Positions 33,643-44,500 of a stretch of 64,000 nucleotides of DNA are shown here, piece after piece (the stretch's first letter is position 1; the number at the start of each line of letters is the position of its first letter). The notes beneath the pieces were generated by a model. That model had not been told where the DNA came from. It searched no databases and saw only the letters and a program-made list of their open reading frames with translations. The stretch is taken from the NCBI GenBank assembly GCA_950097015.1, contig CATNEN010000001.1, positions 22,187,501 to 22,251,500 of the forward strand. Direction: 5' to 3'. The stretch comes from Macrostomum hystrix (Eukaryota > Platyhelminthes > Macrostomidae). A program made the translations under genes and the position numbers.

Positions 33643-35900
33643 ATGGCCACTGTAGCTGAAGCTGCTGTCCCAGCTGTCACCCCCGGCCCAGTGGCACAGC
33701 TGGAGCCCCAGCCAGAGGAAACCACTTTCAGTTCTCGCCTGCCCCGCATGACCAAGCAGGAACTGAAGCGAATCTGCAAAGAGCTGAAGTTGTACCTCAC
33801 ACCGCACCTGAATGACATTCTCTACCTGCACTACAAGGGCTATCCGCGCATTGAGAACCTGGAAGAGTACACTGGCCTTCGCTGCCTGTTCCTCGAATGC
33901 AATGGCATCAGGAAACTGGAGAACCTTGAAGCCCTGACTGAGATGCGCTGCCTCTACATGGCTAAGAATCTTGTTGAGAAAATAGAAAATCTGGACACCC
34001 TGGTTAACCTGGACACTCTGGATCTCAGTCACAATAGTCTGGAGAAAGTCGAGAACATTGGTTGTCTGCCGAAGCTCACTAAAATCATCCTGGCTCATAA
34101 TCGCCTCACCAGCTTAGAGGATCTGCGCGGCCTTCTCGACTGCCCGTCGCTCACCGTGGTTGATTTGCAGCACAATCGAATTGAGGATGCAGCTGTGATC
34201 GATGAGATCTTTGCACAAATGCCTAATTTGCGTGTCCTCTATCTGCAGGGCAATCCGGTTGTTAAACAGGTTTGCTAAACTGCTCATGTGTACACTAATG
34301 TGTCACGTGTTTACGCGAGCGTAGATGCTAGTGCTAAAATCCACTCACTATGTAACTACGAGTACCAAGAAGGGAGGAAATTCCCCCCTGATAAATTTCT
34401 GTGCTTTACCCGAACAGAGCAGCGCAAGCACACGAAACTTAATAACACGGGCCAACTTTTGTTGCGCATCTTCTTAAACTATAATCAAGTCGCCAGCTCT
34501 TCAGACCGTCGAGATATTCAATGGTTCTGGCAGAAGGTCGGATTTTTACCATAAGCGCTAGTGTACCCTTATACATAAATCAATGTACGAGAACTAAGTG
34601 TCTAGTTCAAATAAAATTACTCCTCACCTGTGACTCGAACTCCAGACCTCTCGATAGGCAGTCCAAGCTCTTACCAAAGGGCTACAAACATAGAATCTAT
34701 CTATGATAAAGTGCAGAATTATAGTTTATAGTTAATCTGAAACTCGCAGATCAAGTTCTACCGCAAGACGCTGACGCACAAGCTGTCCGGCCTGACCTAC
34801 CTGGACGATCGGCCAATATTTGAAAACGATCGCCGCTTGTCCGAGGCCTACTTCGCCGGCGGAGCCGAAGCGGAGCGAGCCGAGCGCAAGCTGGTGCAAG
34901 ATGAGGAGCAGCGGAAGACTATGGCTAGTGTGGAATGGCTGCTGAAACGGCGCCGTGATAATGAGGTGGCCACCGCTCAGGTGAGGACCAATTATTATTA
35001 AAATCCCTCATAGGACAACCAATGATCCCAAAATTGAAATCCCAACGGGATACCGTATAATCCCAATATTGAAATCCAACGGGATACCGTATAATCCCAG
35101 TATTGAAATCCAACGGGATACCGTATAATCCCAATATTGAAATCCAACGGGATACCGTATAATCCCAATATTGAAATCCAACGGGATACCGTATAATCCC
35201 AATATTGAAATCCAACGGGATACCGTATAATCCCAATATTGAAATCCCATAGGGACATTGTAATATGATCCCTATATTGAAATCCCATCGTGACCCCTAT
35301 GATATCAATATAAAAATCCTATCGGGACACCATTTCGTCCCACTTTTCAAATCCCATGGACATGGTTCTCCTATATATTCAATTTCCTAATTCTCCCCTT
35401 AGGCCAATGCTGAAGCGGCTGCCGAAGCTCGCGGCGAAGACCCGTCAGCCGTGCCGCCAGTGGATCCCAGCAAATGCGACTGGCTGTATGGCGATCGCGG
35501 TGAACTCGGCGATGGCGACACCAACGCCGATGGATTTGTTGACGTAGTCGACGAGGTTCCATCGAATGGCGAGTTGGCCATGATTGCGCCCAGGTCGGCT
35601 CACCCTGGCGCCGGAATCTTTTCCGCTGACACCGCCTCCGCTTCGACTGGCGGCGTTGTCGACTCGAGCTTCTTGCTGCTTGGCAACGACAATGACGGAG
35701 ATTCGCGCATTGAAACTGCGGCTTCTAATTCAACGCGACCTCCACTGATTGTGGAACTGGACGATATTCAGCCAACAGTCGTTGGCGAGGCAGCCGCAGC
35801 TGGCTTGCCAATGACGGAGATTCGCGACGCTCTCGACGGCATGTCGGCGGTCGCCGAAGCCGCAGCGGATGCAAAGAAGCTCGACGATGAACTGGACTGA
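33643..35900 (+). CDS. DNAAF1 (LRRC50), dynein arm assembly factor
   Basis: Cytoplasmic leucine-rich-repeat protein needed to preassemble axonemal dynein arms in motile cilia. Exons 33643-34269, 34750-34980 and 35403-35900; all junctions phase 0; 451 aa, against about 725 in human, the difference being the long variable C terminus. Conserved blocks: [38 protein letters not shown], about six LRRs (for example [20 protein letters not shown]), [17 protein letters not shown], then the LRR cap [14 protein letters not shown] in exon 2. The C-terminal exon is acidic and Ala/Asp-rich. The first ATG after the acceptor at 33640 gives [16 protein letters not shown] lies at 35947-35952, 47 nt past the stop. 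It leads a same-strand cluster; the last member, TTC21B, is also ciliary. Intron 1 contains a SINE, intron 2 a minisatellite. Confidence 0.95.
34366..34690 (-). mobile_element. SINE family C copy with tRNA-like head
   Basis: On the minus strand, the 34690-34615 part reads as a tRNA-like head (gtagccctttggtaagagc, later ggagttcgagtcac as a B box). The rest matches the repeat at 25.17-25.40 kb. It fills most of DNAAF1 intron 1 (34270-34749). Confidence 0.72.
35010..35290 (+). repeat. Minisatellite, 34 bp unit, DNAAF1 intron 2
   Basis: About seven units built on cccaatattgaaatccaac followed by gggataccgtataat; the last two diverge. It starts about 40 bp after the exon 2 donor and fills most of the 422 bp intron. 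The 34 bp period cycles through all three frames on the minus strand, producing three overlapping false reading frames. Confidence 0.92.
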
Positions 35901-36152
35901 CGTTGCTGATCTTGATTCATTTTTCTGCCATCGATTGAACAAGTTTATTAAATATGGTTACAAATTGTTTCAGTAGTAAGTCTATTATAATTTAGCGTGC
36001 CTTTGTTACTCAGCAAACATTTTTTTAATTTACCTTAGCACTGTGATTTTCTATACATTTTTTACGTGTAGAGATAATAACCATTTTTGTAGCGATGCCG
36101 TCCATTTTGCAATGTACTTTGCTGAATTTGTACCCTTAACTTTCCCTGGTTT

Positions 36153-36164
36153 TATGTTTCGCAG
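36153..36164 (+). other. Splice acceptor upstream of MRPL54
   Basis: tttatgtttcgcag ends at 36164, 118 nt before the proposed MRPL54 ATG and about 260 nt after the DNAAF1 stop. Confidence 0.5.
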
Positions 36165-36282
36165 GGTTTTACTGTTTTTAATGAACTACGAGAAATTAAT
36201 ATATTGGCATGAATGAGAAGTAGCCATGGTTTTTGAGTGGCGCTGGAGACCGCCAAACAGTTATTCGTACATTTATTTCTCA

Positions 36283-36923
36283 ATGCTCACAATTGTGCGT
36301 TCAGTTCGCCTACTAACAGTAGAAATATCAGCATATTGCTAGAATATTTCATTGCGCAGCGCATTCAATTTCAGCTGGCCTCTCTGGCTCACCGCCTGTG
36401 GCAGCGCTCGCTGTCGCCATTCGTCGCTGGCCATCGCGCCTTCGCCGCCCCGGCCTCAGGCGGCGCCGCAGCCAAGAAGCTCAAAGGCAAAGGCGTGGCT
36501 GCCATCTCTTCTAAGAAGGAGCTGGAGGTTGAGACAGACACCAAGAAGCTCATTAGTCACCTGTGCATCAACTACCACATCGATGGCGAGTACATTCCGC
36601 TGAAGCCGCAGGAAGCTTATCCAGACTGGCTGTACGAGCTGTCCACCGAGATGGAGCCTCGGCCGTTGTCCGAGCTGGAGCCGGGCTCCGAGATCTACTG
36701 GCGCCACGTGATCGACGCCAAGATGAAGGAGGCCTTCAAGCTGGGCAAGATGGACGGCTGGATCAAGCCGGAGCACATTCATGAGACCAATGTGCTGGAG
36801 AGATTCTACGGCCCAGTCTATGAGGAAGTTCTCAGCTATGAAGCCGCTGTCAAGTCTCGGGAGCCGCCGTCAGTTCGCATTGGGAATGAAACCACGGGGA
36901 AAGCTGAACGCCTGGGATCTTGA
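36283..36923 (+). CDS. Mitochondrial ribosomal protein mL54 (MRPL54)
   Basis: Component of the mitochondrial large ribosomal subunit. Main exon 36375-36923, beginning after caatttcag at 36374. Family match: AKKLKGKGVAAISSKKELE, the INYHIDGEYIPLKPQEAYPDWL block and PLSELEPGSEIYWRHVIDAK, aligning along most of vertebrate MRPL54; the C terminus is about 50 aa longer. The main exon has no usable ATG at its start. My model places exon 1 at 36283-36318 (MLTIVRSVRLLT) with a 56 bp intron and donor gtagaa; the joined N terminus is Arg/Leu/Ser-rich with no acid, a good mitochondrial presequence, and the protein is 194 aa. The alternative is that the acceptor at 36374 takes a spliced leader carrying AUG, giving M-LASLAHRLWQRS, also presequence-like. 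AATAAA at 37023-37028. Confidence 0.85.
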
Positions 36924-37227
36924 CAATTTGGTGCAATTCAGCAGATTTTATCCATTGTCTGTTGCTTCCAACCAAACGTTTGTTCTTTGCAGTCCGATAG
37001 TCCGCTAGTGTGTAGAGTCTTAAATAAAAATTGCATGCTTTTAAGTTGCTTGAATTATAGCTAGTTGCTATGCTAATATTGCTATCATTGGCTTTATTTC
37101 TTGATTAAAAAACTCACTAGTGTTTAAGAACTGGATAGAAATGATGAGGCAATGCCGCTTATTTAGTTAGACTCCTGAGCACACACTATCTGCCCTGACT
37201 TGATCATCTGAGTTCTGCAGTCTGAGT

Positions 37228-37239
37228 TCTATGTTTCAG
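37228..37239 (+). other. Splice acceptor upstream of the NUDT14 ATG
   Basis: gttctatgtttcag ends at 37239, 32 nt before the ATG and about 315 nt after the MRPL54 stop; it follows the MRPL54 AATAAA by about 210 nt. Confidence 0.6.
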
Positions 37240-37271
37240 CGCATAGGTTACACGTACTCACTCACTGAGTT

Positions 37272-37973
37272 ATGTCGTCAGAATCCAAACATCAGCGGCA
37301 GCAAAACCTGTTGACAAAATTCACAGTGTCCCCGCTCAGCGGACCGTCACTCTACATCAAGCCCTACTGCGTAGATTTCATCCTCGACGGCGTTGCTCGC
37401 AAATGGCACTGCATGCGCAACCATGACGCTGTAGTCATCATCATCTACAACAGCGATCGCCGCGCCCTCGTCCTAGTCCGCCAGTTCCGTCCGGCCACCT
37501 ACATGCAGCGCTGCCTGGAAGAGAACGGCGGCAATCTGGAAGCTCTGATGTCTCCGACTGCAGCTCCGCCGTTGCCAGCCGAAGCTGGCGACGTGCTGGA
37601 AGCTTGCGCCGGCATTGTCGACAAAACTGGAAAGAGTCTGGCGGACATTGCCGCTGAAGAGGTGCTGGAAGAGTGCGGCTATCGGGTGCAGCCAGCTGAC
37701 CTGCAGCTGGTTGGCTGCTGCCGCTCCGGTGTCGGCGTATCGTCCGCCAAGCAGACAGTCTTCTACGTTGAGGTGACAGACGCTGTGCGAGTCAGCGAAG
37801 GTGGCGGCAACCCAGCTGAGGGCGAGCGCATCGAAGTGGTTCACTGGCCGGTTGAGAAGCTTGACGAATTGCTGATGAACGGCAGTTCCAGCTGCAATGA
37901 GATCTACATCGGCTTGCAGTACTGCCTGCTCTGGTTCAAGGTTAACAAGCTGGCCGCTCTCGCACCAACCTGA
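37272..37973 (+). CDS. NUDT14-like UDP-sugar diphosphatase (Nudix)
   Basis: Hydrolyses UDP-glucose or ADP-ribose to sugar phosphate plus nucleoside monophosphate; NUDT14 is the cytosolic UDP-sugar pyrophosphatase. One exon, 233 aa, against about 222 in human. Matches along the length: PSLYIKPYCVDFILDG, KWHCMRNHDAV, RALVLVRQFRPATY, ELCAGLVD-type segment EACAGIVDKTGKSL, the Nudix helix AAEEVLEECGY, SGVGVSSAKQTVFYVEVTDA and EGERIEVVHWPVEKL. In the Nudix signature GX5EX7REUXEEXGU the usual Arg is Glu (EEVLEECGY); the metal-binding Glu pair is kept. No signal or membrane segment. The start is the first ATG after the acceptor at 37239. AATAAA at 38111-38116. Third of four head-to-tail genes. Confidence 0.93.
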   Translation: MSSESKHQRQQNLLTKFTVSPLSGPSLYIKPYCVDFILDGVARKWHCMRNHDAVVIIIYNSDRRALVLVRQFRPATYMQRCLEENGGNLEALMSPTAAPPLPAEAGDVLEACAGIVDKTGKSLADIAAEEVLEECGYRVQPADLQLVGCCRSGVGVSSAKQTVFYVEVTDAVRVSEGGGNPAEGERIEVVHWPVEKLDELLMNGSSSCNEIYIGLQYCLLWFKVNKLAALAPT

Positions 37974-38197
37974 TCAGATGGCATTGCGATTCTGAGATTC
38001 TGTAGTACCATAAATACAGATATTTTTAGTTTTTTTTTAAATCACAACTACACATTTGTAGTTACTCGTGCTTAGCTATCTTGAAGTGCTTGTTATAATT
38101 TATTAAATATAATAAATGTTTTTGCAGTACAATGATGTCTGATTTTATTCTGATTCAATCATTATTCATGAACGAAATCAATGAGAGATCGGTGATT

Positions 38198-38209
38198 TAA
38201 CATTTCCAG
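38198..38209 (+). other. Splice acceptor upstream of the TTC21B ATG
   Basis: gatttaacatttccag ends at 38209, 87 nt before the ATG and about 235 nt after the NUDT14 stop; it follows the NUDT14 AATAAA by about 95 nt. Confidence 0.6.
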
Positions 38210-38296
38210 CTCGCTATTAAAACAAAACAGCAACTCGAACTAACAAACTGCTAACACCGGAAGTTCTACTGGGATTAACTGAAAGTCAGTTTAAGA

Positions 38297-41200
38297 ATGG
38301 CCGAAGCGGATCGAGAGTTCTTCTCCCTAGCCTTCTATTATTTCCGCGAGCGCTACTGGCGTCACGTGATCACCGCCTGCCAGGACGCCGGTCGGCGCTA
38401 CGGACCGGGCGATCCGCTCGTGAAACTTTGGGAGGCCTGCGCCCTCATCGAGGAGGATCGAGTCCAGGAGGCTCTGCGCGAGCTTGAAGGCCTCAGGTCC
38501 AAGTCGGACATGAATGTGGCGGCCCTGCTAGCAATGGCCCATGCTCACAGGAAGTCCCGCCAGCCGGACCTTCAAGCCATCAAGGAGTGCGAGAGCGCCA
38601 TGAGGGAGGAGCGAAAAAGAGCCGGCGAGAGGGGACTGCTGTACAGCGGCCTGGTTGTGGTGCTGCAGGACCGGCACGACAAGGCCAAGGAGTACATTGA
38701 CAGGCTGTTGAAAGTCAATCCAGGATGTGTGAGTTGCTATGCGCTCACTGATTGGGGCTATTGCTATGCGCTCACCAAATAAGGACCGTTGCTATGTGCT
38801 TATCGACTTGATACCGTTGGCATACGCTTCCCAAATACCGTTGCTATGCGGTTACCAAATAAGGACGGTTTCTATGCGGTTACCAAATAAGGACCGTTGC
38901 TACGCGGTCACCAAATAAGGACCGTTGCTATGCGGCCACCAAAGAAGGACGGTTGCTATGCGGTTACCAAATAAGTACCGTTGCTATGCGGTCACCAAAT
39001 AAGGACGGTTGCTTTGCGCTTATCGAATGGGGATCATTGCTATGCGTTTTTCTGTCTGCGGATAGTTTCTATGCGTTCGCATCGCGTTCTAACCATTCGT
39101 TAATGGCACATAACTGCTTCAACCGCCAGGTGGAAGGCCAGGCGCTCCGTGGCTGGGCGGACCTGCACTCCAAGGACGAGGCGGTGCGCAAAGCGGCGGG
39201 CGGCAGTTTCGACAAAGCGATCGAGGCCAGCAATGGCAGATTTCCCGACGCGTTGCTGGGCAAAGCAAAGAGTTTAGAGGGCAAGAGAAACTTTAGCGCC
39301 GCCCTGGAGGTTGTCAATCAGCTCATTGTGGCCTTCCCCCGCTTCCTGCCCGGCCTAATTGAGAAGATGCGAGTCCAGCTAGAACTGCAGGACTGGGATC
39401 AGATGCTGGACACTGCTACCAGGTGCTTGGACTCAGATCCAAGCTGCATACCTGCCATGGAATTCCAGCTGCTCAGCCTGCTGTGCCGGGAGGGCAACTA
39501 TACTCAGGTGGGTATCTTAATAGGATTTTAGTCAGGGCAGCTTGGGATCATGGGACCTGTATCCTGGCGTTAATTGAGTCATGCTAGTCTAGAATAATGG
39601 GATCCATATCCTGGTGGCATTTCAGCCGTGGGAGCCTAATGGGATCCATATCCTGGTGGCATTTCAGTCATGGAAGTCTAATGGGATCTTTATCCTGGTG
39701 GCATTTCAGCCGTGGGAGTCTAATGGGATCTTTATCCTGGTGGCATTTCAGCCGTGGGAGTCTAATGGGATCTTTATCCAAAACTCGCCATCCCATCAAC
39801 TCGCAGGCCACATCGTCCGTGAGCGATTTGCTTCAGGCGATGGACCGCTACGAGCCGAAGAATGTGTACCAGTACTCCAGACTTGCCAATCTGTTCTCTC
39901 GAGTGGTGAGTTCAGTTATGAGCATAATATTTGGTTATTGAGTCTGTGATTATTAATCAACTAATTTGAGGACTTCACTGATATTTTAGGTTCCACCAAA
40001 TAGCCTTGTATGCTTTTATGGCAAATCAGTTTTATTAGTTTGACGTTTTTCTTATTTTAAAAAGCCTGTCTTTGTTTTGCTTCGATTTTGTTGGCTTTTT
40101 ATTGACTTGTGTTCTTTCAGACGAATGAGTTCTCTTAGTGCCAGTCAGTTGGCTTTCCAGGAATTCACCAGCTTTTGGTTCTGTATCTATGCGTGCCCAA
40201 AACTCATTTCGCTTCTCTGCTCTAATACAAGTATTTTGCTTCTATCGTCTGCTCATGAATACAAATTACGCTCGTAACTCCCTAAACGATATCCGCTCCT
40301 TCTGCCCCCAAGATTACAGCCTCCCCCAAAGAAACCACCCTTTCCGCCTAAGAACCCACTCCTTCGCTCCCAAAGAATCCGCTCCTTCCGCCCCCCACAA
40401 TGAATCTGCTCCTTCCACCCCCACAAAAAACCGCTCCTTCCGCCCCCACCAAGAATCCGCTCCTTCCGCCCCCACAATGAATCTGCTCCTTCCACCCCCA
40501 CAAAAAACCGCTCCTTCCGCCCCACCAAGAATCCGCTCCTTCCGCCCCCCCCCCCAAAAAAATCAGCTCCTTCCACCCCCACAAAAATTGCTCCTTCCGC
40601 CCCCACCAAGAATCCGCTCCTTCCGCCCCCACCAAGAATCCGCTCCTTCCGCCCTTCACAAAGAATCCACTCCTTCTGCCCCCAACAATGAAACCGCTCC
40701 ATCCGCCCCCAACAATGAAACCGCTCCTTCCGCCCCCAACAATGAAACCGCTCCTTCTTTGGGCCCCCTGAAGAATCCTCCCTTTCCGCCCCTGAAGATT
40801 ACTCTCTTTCGGCCCATAAAGAACCCTTTCCGCCCCCCACCATAGAATCCTTTCTTTCCGCCCCTAAAAATCCTTTCCGCCCCGCCATAAAGAATCCTCT
40901 CTTTCCGCCCCCTCACCAACCAGGCCATTCGGCAGCCGGCCATCCTGCAGCAGACGGGCTACCTCCAGGAGCGCGCCCTGGCCCTGGACAAGGACAACGC
41001 CGAGCAGATCACCCGCATGGGCCACCAGCTGCTCATGCAGGGCAAAGTTCGCGACGCCATTAAAACATTTCGCCGCGCGCTCGACAAGGACGAGAGCAGC
41101 GTCACCGCCCTGCAGGGCATCATCCGCTGCCAGCTAGCCGAGGACCTGCTGCAGGAGGCCGCGTCACAGTTGGACTTCCTCAAGGAGGTTCAGAGCAGTC

Positions 41201-41463
41201 TGGGATCTTCAGGCGTGAGTTTTTCATCCGGATTCTGCCATCCCTATAGATTTTAGTTAGCATTTTCTATTCATGTTTTCCTTGCTCTTTCTTTATTTGT
41301 CTCCGGTGCAGGACTCCAGCAAAGCCGACGAAGCGGTAAACTGGGAGGGGGATTTTTTATCTGGTCTTCCTTTTTTTCTTTAAGTTTGCCCTTCTTTGCT
41401 TCTTGTTTGCCATTTGATTGTGCTTCAATCTAGTCTGCTAACATGTTTTTGTGTCTGTCTGCC

Positions 41464-41500
<37 letters not shown>

Positions 41501-44500
41501 GCGTTAATTAATTCACTGTCACTGAAATGTTTTCCTCAGATGTTGAAAAATGTTAAATTAGCCACCATTAGGTAGCGCCAAAACTCTATGTACTTCTTAT
41601 TCTAATTCAGTTATGTACTATTTTTGTCCAAAAATAGTTTTGTCTATAAATTTCTATCCTTTTGCTAATTCTTAGCTTTTTCTCTTTATTTCATCGCATC
41701 AATAAAAAATTAACAACAAAGCATTTGTTTTACAATTTACTAATTTTAACACGTTGCAGGATTCCGTTGCCAAGGTAACACTGTCATCAATTTGTGATTT
41801 TTGTTTACTCCGCATGTTTTAGACATTATTTTTGGCGCTTACCTGGACTTGTTGGGGCCCTTGAATGCACTTTTCTGCAACTTATGTTCAAGTACTGCAC
41901 ACTGACTGACTCTAGACATTGTTGCGTTTCTCTACTTCGTTTCCGTTCAAATAAGTTGCTATCAAATGTACTTCATTAACAGTAGAAATAGCATGCTATT
42001 TTGCCCTGGGGAAGACCACAGAGGGATTTCAAATACCCGCTGCCCTTCACGATTTGAAATTTCATGCAAATCTCTGTCGAAAGTAGAGAGGATTCTATAA
42101 GGGGGCGGAAAGAGAGGGTTCTATAAGGGGGCGGAAAGAGAGGGTTCTATAAGGGGGCGGAAAGAGTGGGTTCTATAAGGGGGCGGAAAGAGAGGGTTCT
42201 ATAAGGGGGCGGAAAGAGTGGGTTCTATAAGGGGGCGGAAAGAGAGGGTTCTATAAGGGGGCGGAAAGAGAGGGTTCTATAAGGGGGCGGAAAGAGAGGG
42301 TTCTATAAGGGGGCGGAAAGAGAGGGTTCTATAAGGGGGCGGAAAGAGAGGGTTCTATAAGGGGGCGGAAAGAGTGGGTTCTATAAGGGGGCGGAAAGAG
42401 GGTTCTATAAGGGGGCGGAAAGAGAGGGTTCTATAAGGGGGCGGAAAGAGAGGGTTCTATAAGGGTGCAGAAAGAGGGTTCTATAAGGGGGCGGAAAGAG
42501 AGGGTTCTATAAGGGTGCGGAAAGAGGGTTCTATAAGGGGGCGGAAAGAGAGGGTTCTATAAGGGGGCGGAAAGAGAGGGTTCTATAAGGGTGCAGAAAG
42601 AGGGTTCTATAAGGGGGCGGAAAGAGAGGGTTCTATAAGGGTGCGGAAAGAGGGTTCTATAAGGGGGCGGAAAGAGAGGGTTCTATAAGGGGGCGGAAAG
42701 AGAGGGTTCTATAAGGGTGCAGAAAGAGGGTTCTATAAGGGGGCGAAAAGAGAGGGTTCTATAAGGGAATTCTACAACAGAATACGCTGTTGGCAGGACA
42801 ACTATAATAATATTAATAATAATAATAATAATAATTGCAGGAGGGCTGCGGGCAGTGGCAAATCATTTGGTGATACTAGACCCGCAGCCAGCGAGGAGGC
42901 AATTCTGCCCGTTTCGCTGACTCCTGAGCACACACGCACACAGATACTGTACGCAGACTTTTTTCGTCAGGCAGTGTACATTTCACTGTGCCTTGAAGGT
43001 TGGCCCTCAAGGGCGTAAATTGCACGACAAGCCCCCAAGCCTTCTCTCCGCGGCTGCGGAGAGGCCCAAATGATGTGGCCTCGCCGTGAAATCGAACTTC
43101 GGGACCCTGGTGCGAGAGGCAAACGCGTTAACCGCTCTGCCACCGACCCCTCCGGCAGAACAACTAAAAAAATACAGTATAATCAACAGTAATAGCCTAA
43201 ATATGATTTTATATGACTATAAATTTTATGAGCAGAAAAAATGATGCCTATATTGCTGGCTTTTGCCACCAGACACGCTGACAAGAATCGTTGAATATCT
43301 CGACGCTTTTTTGAGATTTTGAGCAGTTAATCGTTACCGTTAATCGTCTGTCGCTATCCTAAACTTAACCAACCTCTGCTGATGGGCAGCTCAATCTGAT
43401 TATTTAATGTTGTAATTGAAAATATTATTTTCGTCTAAAAATCGATAGAAACTGTGCTCGGTAAGAGTAACCTTTGGTATTCGGCAACATTTCCTAGGGA
43501 GCTTCTAGTACATGAGTTGCTGTCTGCAACAGCTGCTGACCCATTTAACTGCCCCATTCCTACAGGACCTGAGCTTCCTGCTGGCCGTGCTGGCTAGAAA
43601 ACGGGCCTCGCCACCGAACAAAATCCTGGCCCACCTGGACGATGCCATCCAGCAGCACTTTGCCAGCTTTAAGGTGAGATTCTAGAAATCATCGAGTGCA
43701 TTCTTCTTCATTCGATTCCTCGTTCGGTTTTTTATGTTTCTTTATTTGATTCCTCATTCGATTCTTCATCTGATTTTTTGTCATTCGATTCCTCGTTCGA
43801 TTATTCATTAGTTTCTTCATTCGATTCCTCGTTCGATTCTTCGTCAGTTTCTTCATTCGATTCCTGGTCAGTTTCTTCATTCGATTCCTCGTTCGATTCT
43901 TCGTCAGTTTCTTCATTCGATTCCACGACGATTCTTCGTCAGTTTCTTAATTCGATTCCTCGACGACTTTTCGTCAGTTTCTTCATTCGATTGCTCGACG
44001 ATTCTTCGTCAGTTTCTTCATTCGATTCCTCGACGATTCTTCGTCTGTTTCTTCATTCGATTACTGGTCAGTTTCTTCATTTGATTTCTCGACGATTCTT
44101 CGTCAGTTTCTTCATTCGATTCCTGGTCAGTTTCTTCATTTGATTTCTCGACGATTCTTCGTCAGTTTCTTTATTTGATTTCTCGTTAGATTCTTCGTCT
44201 GATTCTTCATTCGATTCCTCGTTCTATTATTCGTCTGATTCTTCGTTTGATTATTCGTTAAATCATAAGTCTTTCTTTTTTTCGATTCCTCATTCGATTC
44301 TTCATTTCTTTGTTCCATACTTCAGCAGTTTCCACGGTCGATTCCTCGTCCGTGGAAACACACAAGTCACACATTCGCATTCGCTCCCCCCATTCTACCC
44401 GCAGGGTCTGGCACTCGGGCCGGACTACTACCACTCGTTAAACCCGGACTTTCTCATCCAGCTGGTTCACGAGTACCTGGTCCATGCGCCGCAAAAGCCT

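Noticed and set aside
40138-40845. Pro/Ser-rich 235-codon frame upstream of TTC21B exon 4
   Set aside because: Array-derived. It is in an intron whose flanking exons join in phase without it and match human IFT139 continuously.
42085-42770. CRISPR array
   Set aside because: Units are contiguous with no unique spacers, and the DNA is plainly an animal genome; same for the other tandem arrays.
43080-43157. A possible minus-strand tRNA-Ser/Leu gene
   Set aside because: It is continuous with the family B SINE body; the same head occurs decayed at 61.8 kb.
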